Part shown: positions 35,831 through 45,620 of the stretch, piece after piece
Layout: each line of letters opens with the position of its first letter
How positions within the stretch are numbered: the first letter of the stretch is position 1
From: Brucella cytisi
GTDB lineage: Bacteria; Pseudomonadota; Alphaproteobacteria; Rhizobiales; Rhizobiaceae
Length of the DNA: 64,000 nucleotides
Reading direction: 5' to 3'
Assembly: GCA_012103075.1 (NCBI GenBank)
Contig: JAAVLQ010000001.1
Location: 1,612,001 to 1,676,000 of the forward strand
Notes under the pieces: model-generated
Database searches by the model: none
Seen by the model: only the letters and a program-made list of their open reading frames with translations
What the model was told of the DNA's origin: nothing
Program-made: the position numbers and the translations under genes

Positions 35831-36523
35831 ATGTCGCGCAGCCCATGGAGCGTTCAGGGTATAGACCATGCCAACCTCATGGATCAGGTCTACCGTCGTC
35901 AGCGGCACTTCTATGACGCGACCCGCAAATACTATCTTCTGGGTCGCGACCCCATGATCGCAGGACTGTCCGTACCCAAGGACGGCACAGTTCTGGAGAT
36001 CGGCTGCGGCACCGGCCGCAACCTGATAAAAGCTGCAGAAAACTACCCCGATGCAAAACTCTTCGGCATCGATATTTCAGCAGAAATGCTGGATACGGCA
36101 CGCCGGGCGGCGGAGCGCGCTGGCATCGAAGATCGCGTCCGGCTTGATCGTGCGGATGCGGCCCAGTTCGATCCAGAACGATTGTTCGGGCAAGCCGGCT
36201 TCGACCGGATTTTCATTTCCTATGCCGTATCGATGATACCGCAATGGCAGTCGGTCATTCATGAAAGCATCCGGCACCTCAATGCGGGCGGAGAATTGCA
36301 TATCGTCGATTTTGGCGATCAGGCCCGGCTGCCGCGCTGGTTCAGAAAGGCACTCTTCCAATGGCTGGAATGGTTCCATGTCACACCGCGCAGCGACTTG
36401 TTCGCGGTTTGCGACCAGCTTGCGCAGGAACGCAGTGCTGTCGTTGAGAAGCGCATTCTTTATCGCGGCTTTGCCCGGATAACGGTTGTTCGTTCGACAA
36501 TGCCACCCTCTGCCACAGATTAG
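35831..36523 (+). CDS. btaB: BtaB, N-methyltransferase for betaine lipid
   Basis: Second enzyme of DGTS synthesis; it methylates the diacylglyceryl-homoserine made by BtaA three times. It has a class I SAM fold with VLEIGCGTGRNLIKAAENYP (motif I) and LFGIDISAEMLDTA, and later GGELHIVDFGDQARLPRWFR, characteristic of the family. An ATG at 35822 overlaps the btaA stop; the ATG at 35831 (MSRSPWSVQGIDHANLMD) is preferred because it lies one base after that stop. The frame is intact, about 230 residues. The tight spacing and shared pathway support a btaAB operon under the upstream Pho box. Confidence 0.9.
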   Translation: MSRSPWSVQGIDHANLMDQVYRRQRHFYDATRKYYLLGRDPMIAGLSVPKDGTVLEIGCGTGRNLIKAAENYPDAKLFGIDISAEMLDTARRAAERAGIEDRVRLDRADAAQFDPERLFGQAGFDRIFISYAVSMIPQWQSVIHESIRHLNAGGELHIVDFGDQARLPRWFRKALFQWLEWFHVTPRSDLFAVCDQLAQERSAVVEKRILYRGFARITVVRSTMPPSATD

Positions 36524-36608
36524 CACCAAACTTGCCCGCCAGACTGGTGACGTCCGCCTCCGGATCGCGTAACCGTTAGAAGACTGATTCGCGACACGGA
36601 ACCACTAT

Positions 36609-37441
36609 ATGAACCGTCTGGCCAGCTGCAGCATTCTCGCCCTCGGCGCTTTACTTCTCTCCGCCTGCACGACGGTGGATTACGACTTTTCCGACGTAAA
36701 GAAATCGGGCGGCTCGGTGGCCCGGATCGCACCGCCGTCCGGCTCGGTAAAGGCACCACGCTTCGGTGATCGCGACCCGCACGACTGGACCGGTAAAACG
36801 CCCCGCACTATCCGATCCACGGCACAGACGTTTCCAAATATCAGACCAACATTGACTGGAGCGCCGTGCGCGCCAGCGGCATTTCCTTCGCCTTCATCAA
36901 GGCGACCGAAGGCGGCGACCGCGTCGACGACCGTTTCAAGGAACACTGGAACGGCGCCCATCAGGCAGGCATCGCACGGAGCGCCTATCACTTCTACTAT
37001 TTCTGCCGTCCGGCCATCGAACAGGCCCGCTGGTATATCCAGAACGTGCCGCGTGATCCGAGCGCGCTTCCACCCGTTCTCGATATGGAGTGGAACCCGC
37101 AATCGCCGACCTGCAAGCTGCGCCCCAACGCAGCCGTTGTGCGCAAGGAAATGCGCATCTTCCTGCAGGCGCTGGAGAAGCATTACGGCAAACGCCCGAT
37201 TGTTTACACGACGGTCGATTTCTTCGATGACAACGACTTGCGGCAGATGGCAGACTATCCGTTCTGGCTGCGCTCCGTTGCCGGTCATCCGGACGAGAAG
37301 TACGGCCCGCATCCGTGGACGTTCTGGCAATATACCGGCACCGGCTCCATTCCCGGCATTAAGGGCGACGCCGATATCAATGTCTTCGCAGGCGATGCCA
37401 ACTCGTGGAAAAAGTGGCTGGAAAGCAACAAGGTCCGCTAA
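36609..37441 (+). CDS. GH25 lysozyme-like lipoprotein (one frameshift)
   Basis: A muramidase-family (glycoside hydrolase 25) protein anchored as a lipoprotein. The signal ALGALLLSACTT has lipobox LSAC. After correction at the A-run 36795-36798 the domain begins HYPIHGTDVSKYQTNIDWSA, where the Asp of DVSKYQ is a catalytic residue. It continues FAFIKATEGGDRVDDRF and AYHFYYFCRPAIEQARWYI. The second catalytic pair is in PPVLDMEWNP (DxE), and the end is PWTFWQYTGTGSIPGI. About 277 residues. It follows btaB by about 85 bases and precedes another wall hydrolase. Confidence 0.85.
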
Positions 37442-37564
37442 CACGGCGCAGTTTGGCAGTTCACACCAAGTTTTTGCTTCATTTCCGGGGCTTGTTGGGG
37501 CAATAGCTAAAACAATCCCCGAAAGGGAGCCTTTTTGCTCCCAATCTATTAGTGTGAGTTACCA

Positions 37565-38799
37565 ATGAAGTTTTTGCTTCAGTTATCGCAGCCGCCTTGC
37601 TTGCATCGACAACCATGTCGGGTGCACAGGCCGCCGCGTCTCCAGCGCCTGCTGCGACGCCAACTGAAAACACCGTCAATCTTCCCAAGCCGGAATGCGA
37701 GATCGATTACGGCCAGTGGATGGACAATCTGACCAAGGAAGCCCGGGAAGCCGGTGTCGGCGAAAAGGGCATCGCCGAATTGCACAAGGCCATGCTTGAG
37801 CAAAAGGTACTTGATCGTGACCGCAAGCAGACTGTTTTCAACCTGACTTTCACCGAGTTTTCCAAGCGCCTCATCTCGGAAGCGCGTTTGAAGAAGGGCC
37901 GTGAAAATCTGGCCAAATATGCCGACGTTTTCAAGAAGGTTGAAGATACCTATGGCGTTCCGGGGCCAGTCCTTGCCGCTTTCTGGGGTCTTGAAACCGA
38001 CTATGGCGCCATTCAGGGTGATTTCGACACACTGAATGCGCTACCCCTCTCCTATGACTGCCGCCGTCCAGACCTGTTCCGCCCGCAGTTGATCGCCCTT
38101 CTCAAGCTATTCGACCGGGGCGTCGTCGATGCAGCAACAACCGGCGCATGGGCTGGCGAAATCGGCATGATGCAGCTTCTGCCGAAGGATTATCTTGAAC
38201 GTGGCGTCGATGGCGACGGCGATGGCAAGGTCGATCTGAAGAGTAGCGTTCCCGATGCCATGATGACCGCAGGCCGCATGATTTCGGAACTCGGCTGGAA
38301 GCGTGGCCAACCTTGGCTGGAGGAAGTTCGCCTGACCAAGGATCTGCCTTGGGAAGAAGCGATCCGCACCAACCGCAAGCCACATTCCCGGTGGGCTGAG
38401 CAGGGTGTGATGGGCCTCAACGGTCCACTCGGCCCGGATGATGGCGACGCGTCGCTTCTACTGCCGCTGGGCCGCAAGGGACCGGCTTTCCTATCCTATC
38501 CCAACTTCGACGTGTTCGTGGAATGGAACAAGTCCATCGTCTACGCCACAACGGCTGCTTATTTCGCAACCCGCCCGGCTGGTGCACCCGCCTTCGATCC
38601 GGGCAATCCAGTTCCGGGTCTGACACAGGACCAGCTAAAGGAACTTCAGACCAAGCTTCAGGCTCGCGGTTACGACATGGGCGGAAAGATCGACGGCGTG
38701 TTCGGTCTCCTGACCCGCGATGCCGTGCGCGCTGAGCAGATGCGCCTTGGAATGCCTGCCGATTCATGGCCGACACAGGAGCTTCTCGATAGGCTCTGA
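37565..38799 (+). CDS. MltB-like lytic murein transglycosylase with PG-binding domain (start frameshifted)
   Basis: A periplasmic lytic transglycosylase of the SLT_2/MltB family. The start ATG at 37565 has a missing T in the run 37571-37575; correction gives MKFFASVIAAALLASTTMSG, a signal peptide. The catalytic region is GPVLAAFWGLETDYGAIQGD (Glu in LETDYG), and EIGMMQLLPKDYLERGVDGD follows. A C-terminal PG_binding_1 domain reads LTQDQLKELQTKLQARGYDM to FGLLTRDAVRAEQ. The remainder is intact, about 411 residues. A strong terminator follows. Confidence 0.88.
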
Positions 38800-38806
38800 T
38801 CTCGAC

Positions 38807-38834
38807 AAGGCGCGGTTCAAAAACCGCGCCTTTT
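38807..38834 (+). terminator. Rho-independent terminator after the MltB-like gene
   Basis: Perfect stem GGCGCGGTT / AACCGCGCC with loop CAAA, then TTTTCC. Confidence 0.88.
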
Positions 38835-38850
38835 CCTTTCCTGAAATGAA

Positions 38851-39793
38851 ATGCGCCCCATGCTCACAACGCTGATTGTCGTCCTTCCCGTTTTTGCGCT
38901 GATTTTCTCCGGCTGGGGTGCCTTCAAGCTGAAAATACTCGGGCCTCATGCGATAGCGGAGCTGAACCGTTTCGTCGTCTATCTGGCGCTACCCGCCCTT
39001 CTCTTCGACATCATGGCCAATACGCATGGCAGCGAGCTCTGGCAGCCGGGGTTCATCGCAGTATTTCTGCTTTCAAGCGCCATTGCTTTCGCATTGCCCT
39101 TTCTGGTGCGGCTGCGTGGAAAACTGCCTCTGGCTGATACCGCGCTTGACGGCCTGAACGCTGCCTATCCGAATACCGGCTATATGGGCATTCCGCTTTC
39201 GATGATCGCCTTCGGGTCAGGCGTTTTGGCCGCAACCACCATTTCGATCATCATCACCGTCTGCGTCACCTTTGCTTTTGCGATTGTGTTGATCGAAATC
39301 GGCTTGCAGACCGAGAAGAAGCCGCTTCATCTCATCTGGAAGGTCATGCGGTCCCTGATCCGCAATCCGCTGCTTGTCGCTCCAGCACTTGGTGCAGTGG
39401 TGTCCTTTCTGGGGCTCACCATCCCTGCCCCGGCGGAAACCTTCCTGAAGATGCTCGGTGGTGCCGCATCCCCTTGCGCACTGGTGGCGCTTGGCCTGTT
39501 CCTCGCCCAGCCGCACAAGATCGAACGCGAAAGCGTCAATGCCATCGCTTTTCTCGTGTCGGCGAAGCTCATTGTCCAGCCGCTCGCGACGGCTGCTGGC
39601 GGTCTATGTCTTCGGACTGCCTCCCCTGCTCGCGCAAAGTGCTGCCCTTCTTGCAGCACTTCCGACCGGCACAGGCCCCTTCATGCTGGCCGAGCATTAT
39701 CGTCGCGAGGCGGCGATAACCTCCAACGTCATCCTCTATTCGACAGTGATATCTATCCTCACCTTGTCGGCATATTTGGCGCTAATTCGCTAA
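38851..39793 (+). CDS. Auxin efflux carrier (AEC) family transporter (one frameshift)
   Basis: An inner-membrane transporter with about ten spans. It starts MRPMLTTLIVVLPVFALIFS. Family features are ELNRFVVYLALPALLFDIMA, GLNAAYPNTGYMGIPLSMIA and IRNPLLVAPALGAVVSFLGL. The frame breaks at 39591-39592, where removing one G joins VQPLATLLAVYVFGLPPLLA and the last spans (ALPTGTGPFMLAEHY). Corrected length is about 314 residues. Substrates of bacterial AEC members range over malate, malonate and other organic acids; none can be assigned here. It starts only 17 bases after the upstream terminator. Confidence 0.82.
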
Positions 39794-40061
39794 AACGCGC
39801 AAAAAACATCGCCAAAAGCCGGTGGCAACTACGGCAAAAACAGTACCAAACGTGGCAGTTCGGTGTCTTTTTTCATGAAATGTGAACAAATTTTTCTAGT
39901 CAAATATTTCAATAGTTTAGGTAGTAAACGATAGGTTTATTTCTCCATCACGCCAGATTGCAGCACGAAATCTTCTTTTGTTCGAGGCGTTTTGCGCTTA
40001 GATTCTAGCTTCCTACCAGCGCGCGTCCGGTCACCCGGGCGCATATGAAGGAGACAGACCA

Positions 40062-40148
40062 ATGGGACTTACGCGATCTTTGAATGTCCTCATGATCTGT
40101 GCGGCATTTGCATTTGTTGCAGCGTTGATAGCAGGCGTCATCCCTTAG
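40062..40148 (+). CDS. 28-residue single-span membrane miniprotein
   Basis: The open frame MGLTRSLNVLMICAAF...ALIAGVIP encodes 28 residues. GAAGGAG lies 8 bases before the ATG, a good ribosome-binding site. Residues 9-26 form one hydrophobic span, preceded by a single Arg, so an inner-membrane location is likely. A strong terminator follows at 40214-40239, so the gene has a complete expression unit. A leader of up to about 270 bases separates it from the AEC gene. It is too short for ordinary gene callers. Function unknown. Confidence 0.6.
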   Translation: MGLTRSLNVLMICAAFAFVAALIAGVIP

Positions 40149-40213
40149 GGGAATTAGCCTAAACCATTACGGCGGCTTCGGTTTTGAGGATAGGCCGACC
40201 CGCACGAAAATGA

Positions 40214-40243
40214 AAAGCCCGGCGTAACCGCCGGGCTTTCTTT
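40214..40243. terminator. Bidirectional terminator between the miniprotein and metF
   Basis: Stem AAAGCCCGGC / GCCGGGCTTT with a 6-base loop. It is followed by CTTTTATTT on the plus strand and by TTTTCATTTT on the minus strand, so it can end both converging transcripts. Confidence 0.88.
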
Positions 40244-40247
40244 TATT

Positions 40248-41157
40248 TCAAGCAACCTCTAAAGCTGCTTCCGTCTTCGGCCTTATGCCAATCATATGAC
40301 AGATCGCAAATGGCAGATCGGCGCGATTCATCGTGTAGAAATGGAAATCCTGCACGCCGCGCTCAATCAGATCCATCACCTGCTCGGCGGCAATTGCCGC
40401 TGCGACCAGCTGATGCGTCTGCGGATCATTGTCCAGTCCTTCGAAGCGTTCCGCCAGCCAACTCGGTATATGCGTCGCCGACCGCGCGCAGAAATTCTTG
40501 ACCTGTTTGAAATTGTGCACCGGCAGGACACCGGAACGATCGGGATATAGATACCAGCACGGCGAACACGCTCGACATAACGCTCGTAAAGGTCGTTCTC
40601 GAAGAAGAACTGGGTGATGGCGCGCGTTGCACCATTATCGACCTTGCGCTTCAGCATATCGATATCGGTGACAAAATCCGGGCTTTCCGGATGCTTTTCC
40701 GGATAGGCGGAAACCGAAATGTCGAAATCGGCAATATTGCGCAAACCGGAAACCAGTTCGGCGCCGTTCTGATAGCCGCCCGGCGTCGGTACATATTTTT
40801 CGCCGATACCGGCGGCCGGGTCGCCGCGCAGCGCCACGAAGCGGTTGACACCAAGAGCTGCGAACTCACGCACGACGCGGTCGACTTCCTCGCGTGTTGC
40901 ATCCACGCAGGTCAGGTGCGCCGCTGGCTTGACATCTGTTTCCTTGAGGATGCGCGCCACAGTACGCGCTGTGCGTTCACGCGTAGAACCGCCAGCACCA
41001 TAGGTCACGGAGACAAATTCGGGTTGCAGCGGAGCGAGCCGCGTCACCGTATCCCAGAGACGCTGTTCCATTTCCTCCGACTTGGGCGGGAAGAATTCGA
41101 ACGATACCCGGGTGGTCTGGCCAATATCCGGTCGGCGGGAAAGACCGTAAAACCCAT
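40248..41157 (-). CDS. metF: 5,10-methylenetetrahydrofolate reductase MetF (two frameshifts)
   Basis: FAD enzyme that makes 5-methyl-THF for methionine synthesis. Motifs include PEFVSVTYGAGGSTRERTAR, AAHLTCVDATREEVDRV, LRGDPAAGIGEKYVP and TQFFFENDLYERYVERVR. The start is inferred at ATG 41157: one missing T in the run 41149-41152 gives MGFYGLSRRPDIGQTTRVSF and then EFFPPKSEEMEQ. A missing base at 40531-40532 restores IPIVPGVLPVHNFKQVKNFC. Corrected length is about 303 residues. Its regulator-like neighbour lies immediately upstream on the same strand, with a dispersed repeat between them. Confidence 0.9.
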
Positions 41158-41184
41158 CAAACTGTCTCCGTCATGCTCATTATC

Positions 41185-41240
41185 TGTTTTGTCGCATTGT
41201 CTCTATCCCAAAACCGGTTCCCACTTTTGGGAGACATGCG
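41185..41240. repeat. Dispersed intergenic repeat, copy 3 (metF/regulator junction)
   Basis: TTTTGTCGCATTGTCTCTATCCCAAAACCGG...CACTTTTGGGAGACATGCG. The arms GCATTGTCTC-CCCAAAA and TTTTGGGAGACATGC are nearly complementary. The last 15 codons of the SahR-like gene as written lie inside it. Confidence 0.6.
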
Positions 41241-42251
41241 AAGCCGGATCGGCGATAAGAAGGCGTGGATCGCGGGCAAGCCACAGCTTCACCGTCAGCC
41301 CCTCTTCTCCATTGGCCGCCTTCGGCTCCAGTTCCAGTGTCTTTTCCGGCTCAAGACCGGCATCTCTCATCCAGCCCAGCATCTGCTCGTCGCTGAATCC
41401 AAGCCGCAAATGGGCGTGTTCCTCACGCAGGAATTCGAGCTTGTGCGGCGCAAAATCGACGATCAGCAACCGTCCGTTGGGGCGCAAAGCCCGCGCCGCT
41501 TCACGAATGGCCGCAAGCGGATCGTCAAGGAAGTGCAGAACTTGATGAATAGTCACCAGATCGAAGCTCTCACGCTCCACAGGCAGCGCATAGACATCGC
41601 CTTGGCGAACCTGCGCATTGCCGATAGCTGCAAGATCAAGATTGGCTCGCGCCACAGACAGCATGTCACGATTGATGTCGATGCCGACACCACGAAGGTA
41701 AAGCGGGGCAAAAGCTCCAGCAACCGACCCGTGCCGGTGCCGACATCCAGCATCGCCTGAAACGGCTTGTCACCGATAACTTTCTTAAGCGCGACTTCAA
41801 CCGCATTCTCGGAAACATGCAGCCTGCAGATCTGATCCCAGCTGCCGGCATTGGCGCTGAAATAGGCGGCCGCCTTTTCCTGACGGCTGGACTTCACCTG
41901 CGACAGGCGTTCCATATCGCGCTCAACCAGCGCATCCGCCTTGTCGAGACGGGCCAAAAGCCCACGTGCAAGATCGCCACTGATCGCATTGTCGGCGAGA
42001 CGGAAATAAGCCCATGCCCCTTCCTGATAGCGATCGATAAGATCGGCTTCCCCAAGCAGCTTCAGATGGCGCGAAACCCGCGGCTGGGATTGCCCCAATA
42101 TCGTCGTCAGGTCGGAGACGGTGAGATCACCGCGCGAAAGAAGCGCCAAAATACGCAAGCGGCTTGGTTCAGCCACCGCCTTCAGCACATCTACCATCAG
42201 ATCGAGTTGCAGTTGCAAACCGGTCATGCCTTCCGCTCTTGATTGATCCAT
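41203..42251 (-). CDS. SahR-like ArsR regulator fused to a SAM-methyltransferase domain (one frameshift)
   Basis: The N-terminal ArsR winged helix (LKAVAEPSRLRILALLSRGD, LTTILGQSQPRVSRHLKLLG) is fused to a class I methyltransferase-like fold (QAMLDVGTGTGRLLELF, VRQGDVYALPVERESFD, PNGRLLIVDFAPHKLEFL). This architecture matches the SahR/SamR regulators of the methionine cycle in Proteobacteria, whose C-terminal domain senses S-adenosyl compounds. One base is missing in the A-run 41710-41713, hiding LFAPLYLRGVGIDINRDMLS. The start is at 42251 (MDQSRAEGMTGLQ). The stop as written lies within a dispersed repeat. Next to metF, control of the methionine cycle is a strong inference. Confidence 0.85.
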
Positions 42252-42287
42252 CACCTCATTTACGGTCCGTCGCGGCAATCCGTAAAG

Positions 42288-42307
42288 ATATAAAGATATG
42301 TTTATAT
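42288..42307. promoter_or_regulatory. Candidate SahR-type operator
   Basis: ATATAAA-GATATG-TTTATAT is a perfect 7-6-7 inverted repeat 37 bases before the SahR-like start. TAAAGATATAAAGATATG also forms direct repeats. AT-rich palindromes of this kind are the known target of ArsR-type methionine regulators; autoregulation and control of metF are inferred. Confidence 0.6.
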
Positions 42308-42393
42308 GAAAAGTAATTCCTGCGCAAGCGATTTTCGTGGCACAATGAGGCAGACAAAGGATTCGCCTCAATAACTGACTGTAAGGATAAGCC

Positions 42394-42715
42394 ATGCGTG
42401 CAGGCACAATGCGCCAGAAGGCAATCGCCAAATCGCTGACGCTCCTGCTTCCAGCCGTACCCTATTCGGATTCAGAACCGATCCGCGCTGCGGCGCTCAG
42501 CCCCCATATGAAGACGTTGCCACCATCTACTGCCGTGGCTGGCGACAGTCGCGCATGTGCGCCACACGCATACTGATTACGATGCACTGCGGGATGATGG
42601 ATATGACAAGGATTCAGCGCGCTTCTTCGTGCTGGATGCAATCAATACCAAGCTGACCGAATGGCGCGCCACGCGCCTTCTGTCGCCCGAAGACGACGAA
42701 GCCGTGGAGATGTGA
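42394..42715 (+). CDS. DUF2293 domain protein (one frameshift)
   Basis: A small cytosolic protein of about 106 residues, starting MRAGTMRQKAIAKSLTLLLP. After restoring a missing T near 42536 it reads STAVWLATVAHVRHTHTDYD, then LRDDGYDKDSARFFVLDAIN and a final TEWRATRLLSPEDDEAVEM. The AHVRHxHTDYDxLL core is that of DUF2293, a family without known function. It is divergent from the SahR-like regulator, with the palindromic operator between them, so it could share that control. A terminator follows directly. Confidence 0.75.
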
Positions 42716-42739
42716 AAACGCCGCCCCGAGGCGGCGTTT
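42716..42739 (+). terminator. Terminator after the DUF2293 gene
   Basis: Perfect 10-base stem AAACGCCGCC / GGCGGCGTTT with loop CCGA, placed between converging genes; the MFS gene ends at 42760. Confidence 0.85.
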
Positions 42740-42759
42740 GATACGCGATAGAACACCGG

Positions 42760-44099
42760 CTACTCGGTGCCGTGGCCTTGCAGATATCCATGTTCACGCG
42801 GGTTCGGCATGACAAGGCTGACGACGAAGACAATCACCATCATCGCGGTCACATACCAGAAGAAGCCGCTTTCCATGCCCTGCTGCTTGAACCAGAGCGC
42901 CACATATTCAGCCGTGCCGCCAAAGATCGCATTGGCGATGGCGTAGGAAAATCCGACGCCCAGCGCCCGCACTTCCGCCGGAAACAATTCCGCTTTCACG
43001 ATGCCGCTGATGGAGGTGTACATGCTGACAACCGCCAGAGCGATCACGATATAGATGAATGCCAAGGTCGAGCTCTGCACCGAACCGATCAACGTCATGA
43101 GCGGGATTGTGGTCAGGATTGAAATGCCGCCAAAGCCGATCATCATCGTCTTGCGGCCGATCCTGTCGGACAACGCGCCGAAAAGCGGCTGCATCAACAT
43201 ATAGGCCAACAACACGAAGGTCATGGTTTCACTGGCCGTTTCCTTGCTCATGCCAGCAGTGTTGACCAGATATTTCTGCATATACGTGGTGAAAGTATAG
43301 AAGGCGAGCGAACCGCCAGCCGTGAAGCCGACGACGACAAGGAAGGCCTTGCGATGGTTCTTCCAGATATTGGCGAAGCTGCCCGCCGCCTTGTTGTTGC
43401 GGGTTTCTTCCGTCGAGGTCTCGTGAAGGGTCCGCCGCAGAAAAAGCGCGACGATGGCTGCAACACCGCCAATGGCGAATGGAATGCGCCAACCCCGTGC
43501 ATGAAGCTCGTCCGATGTCAGGAAGAACTGCAGGACCACGATCACAAGAACAGCGAGCAACTGCCCGCCAATCAGCGTGACATACTGGAACGAGGAGAAG
43601 AAGCCACGGCGCCCGGCCAGCGCCACCTCACTCATATAGGTAGCGGTGGTGCCGTATTCGCCGCCCACGGAAAGGCCCTGCAAGAGGCGCACGATCAACA
43701 GCAGGAATGGCGCCAGAACACCTATCGTTTCATAGGTCGGCAAAATGGCGATGGCGAAAGAGCCAAGGCACATCATCGTAACCGAAATCAGCATGGATGT
43801 GCGCCGACCAAGCTTGTCGGCAATGCGACCAAACAGCCAGCCACCGATGGGGCGCATGAGGAAGCCAGCCGCAAAAATCGCAGCCGCATTCAGCAACTGG
43901 CTGGTCTGGTCCTCCGCAGGGAAAAACTGCGATGCGAAATAAAGCGCACCGAAGGAATAGACGTAAAAATCGTACCACTCCACCAGATTACCCGATGCGC
44001 TGGCACACGATGGCAAAAGACGCGGCGGCGCGTGTCATGGGCATCATGTGCCGCTTCGACCTCACCATTGGCGTCAGCATGCATTTCTGCATTGTTCAT
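42760..44099 (-). CDS. MFS metabolite:H+ symporter, KgtP/ProP-like (one frameshift)
   Basis: An inner-membrane transporter of the metabolite:H+ symporter group with 12 spans. It shows [20 protein letters not shown] at the start, the loop motif [37 protein letters not shown], and [18 protein letters not shown] in the second half. The family carries dicarboxylates such as alpha-ketoglutarate, or osmolytes; the substrate is not fixed by sequence. A missing base in the A-run 44015-44018 cuts off the N-terminus; the start at 44099 gives [20 protein letters not shown]. Corrected length is about 446 residues. Nothing around it suggests a pathway. Confidence 0.85.
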
Positions 44100-44649
44100 T
44101 CTGAAAACTCCCGATAGCAGGCGGTTCTCAAACAGCCTGCAAGCCGCCGACCCCAAGCAGGGATTACCGAAATCGGCGATTGTTTCACTTCGTAAACATA
44201 AAACTACGAACCGCATTCAACCCGAAAGCAGGCTCGTATTTGAAATGTCCTCCCGGTCGAAATCACGCTGCTTGGATCTATTGCGAAGACACAACGACGC
44301 CTGAAACAGTCCTTGAACCGGCGGCCTCGGCGTTCATTCCCATTGAAAAATAAAAACGGAGCAAGAGCATCGAAACCGGCCTCCTGAACGAAGTCGCAAC
44401 GGGGATGGCGCGCATCGCGGCGTTACGATCATGACAGCTCATATTTAGAGCGGTTTCAGGATGCGGCCAGACCATAGGAACAAAATCGTTTGCATGCAAT
44501 CTATTCCAATATTAGAAATTGCTTAAATGCATAATTGACGTTACCGAGCGATGAGATTCCAATATAAGGCATTGAAATAATTATAAAATAATTAGATTCT
44601 TCTACACGGGCAATCGATCAATTCCCCGTGTAGAGCGATCTTCGGGCAA
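44100..44649. other. Intergenic region, no gene seen
   Basis: About 550 bases, AT-rich towards its end, between the MFS gene and the methyltransferase gene. AGAGCGGTTTCAGGATGCGG at about 44449 resembles the edge of the dispersed repeats. The 73-residue minus-strand frame at 44278-44499 has no protein-like features. I see no RNA gene here. Confidence 0.45.
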
Positions 44650-45419
44650 CTATCTCTTCTGAACAACGGGGAAAATACGCGGAAAACGCAGCAGGACTTT
44701 CCCGTCTAAAGCCGCCGGATAATGCGGCGCAATCCTCGCCTTGTAAGCCTTCAGATAGTCGGCCTGCTCCTGTTCATCGAGCGGATCGAGAAACGGTCGC
44801 AATCCTGTTCCCTTCACCCATTCCGCAATCGCATCCACGCCATCCAGCGGGTGATTATAGACCGTGTGCCATATATCCAGCCGGGCGGCCTGACCGGCGA
44901 GCGCGTTATAATATTCCATCACCGGGGCAGAGGTCCCCTGCCCTTGGTGCCGATCTTGGCAGCAAAGGCCTCTGTTTTTGCGACGTCACGCATACCGACA
45001 TGGGTCTGCTCGCCCATATTGTCAGGCATCTGGACGGCCAGCACCGCGCCGTGACGAAGCAGCGACAAGAGGCGTTTCATCTGCTCGATGTGATCCGGCA
45101 GCCACTGGAAAACAGCATTGGAGAAGAGAACATCGGTTTCTGTATCCGGCTCGTAGCTCGCCACATCGCCGATGGTGAAATCCACCTTCGGCAGGCGGGC
45201 CTTGGCCTTCTCGATCATGTCTGGCGATGTATCGAAGCCGGAAACATCAGCTTCCGGCCAACGCTCAACCAGAAGCTCCGTCGAGTTACCCGGTCCGCAG
45301 CCGATATCGACCACCTTGCGCGGCTTATCGACCGGTATCTGGGCCAGAAGATCGCGTGCCGGGCGGCTGCGTTCGTCTTCAAACTTCAGATATTGCTTTG
45401 CAGACCAGTCTTTCATCAT
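44650..45419 (-). CDS. tam: Trans-aconitate 2-methyltransferase-like (one frameshift)
   Basis: A class I SAM methyltransferase of about 256 residues. It starts [20 protein letters not shown], and this [20 protein letters not shown] opening is characteristic of Tam. Motif I is [20 protein letters not shown], followed by [19 protein letters not shown] and [21 protein letters not shown] missing C in the run 44924-44927 separates [12 protein letters not shown] from [18 protein letters not shown]. The C-terminal half ([20 protein letters not shown]) also fits Tam, which detoxifies trans-aconitate by methyl ester formation. Confidence 0.87.
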
Positions 45420-45439
45420 GTTTCCCTTCATCAAATAAA

Positions 45440-45463
45440 AAGGCCGGTGCATTGCACCGGCCT
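45440..45463 (-). terminator. Terminator downstream of ettA
   Basis: Perfect stem AAGGCCGGTGC / GCACCGGCCTT with loop ATT; on the minus strand it is followed by TTTTTATTTG. Confidence 0.85.
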
Positions 45464-45482
45464 TAGCTTTAAAGCGCCAAAG

Positions 45483-45620
45483 GTTCGTTGAGGTTCTGGC
45501 TATGGCGAGACGAAAATGGTGAGGTTCGAGAACCGGAGCGGAGCGTACTTTGCGTACGTGAGCACCGGAAGCGCAGAACCACGCCATTTGCAGACCGCCA
45601 GAGCCTGAACATCTCGAACC
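45483..45620. repeat. Long palindromic intergenic repeat, copy A
   Basis: This stretch contains GAGAACCGGAGC, a central GCGTACTTTGCGTACG palindrome, GAGCACCGGAAGC and CGCCATTTGCAGACCGCCAGA. The outer parts GAGGTTCTGGC and GCCAGAGCCTGAAC are near-complementary. Copy B, with the same blocks, is at 51325-51450. It resembles Brucella-type repeated intergenic elements. Confidence 0.6.

Noticed and set aside
44278..44499. A 73-codon minus-strand frame
   Set aside because: No protein-like features and no ribosome site; it overlaps a repeat-like sequence.
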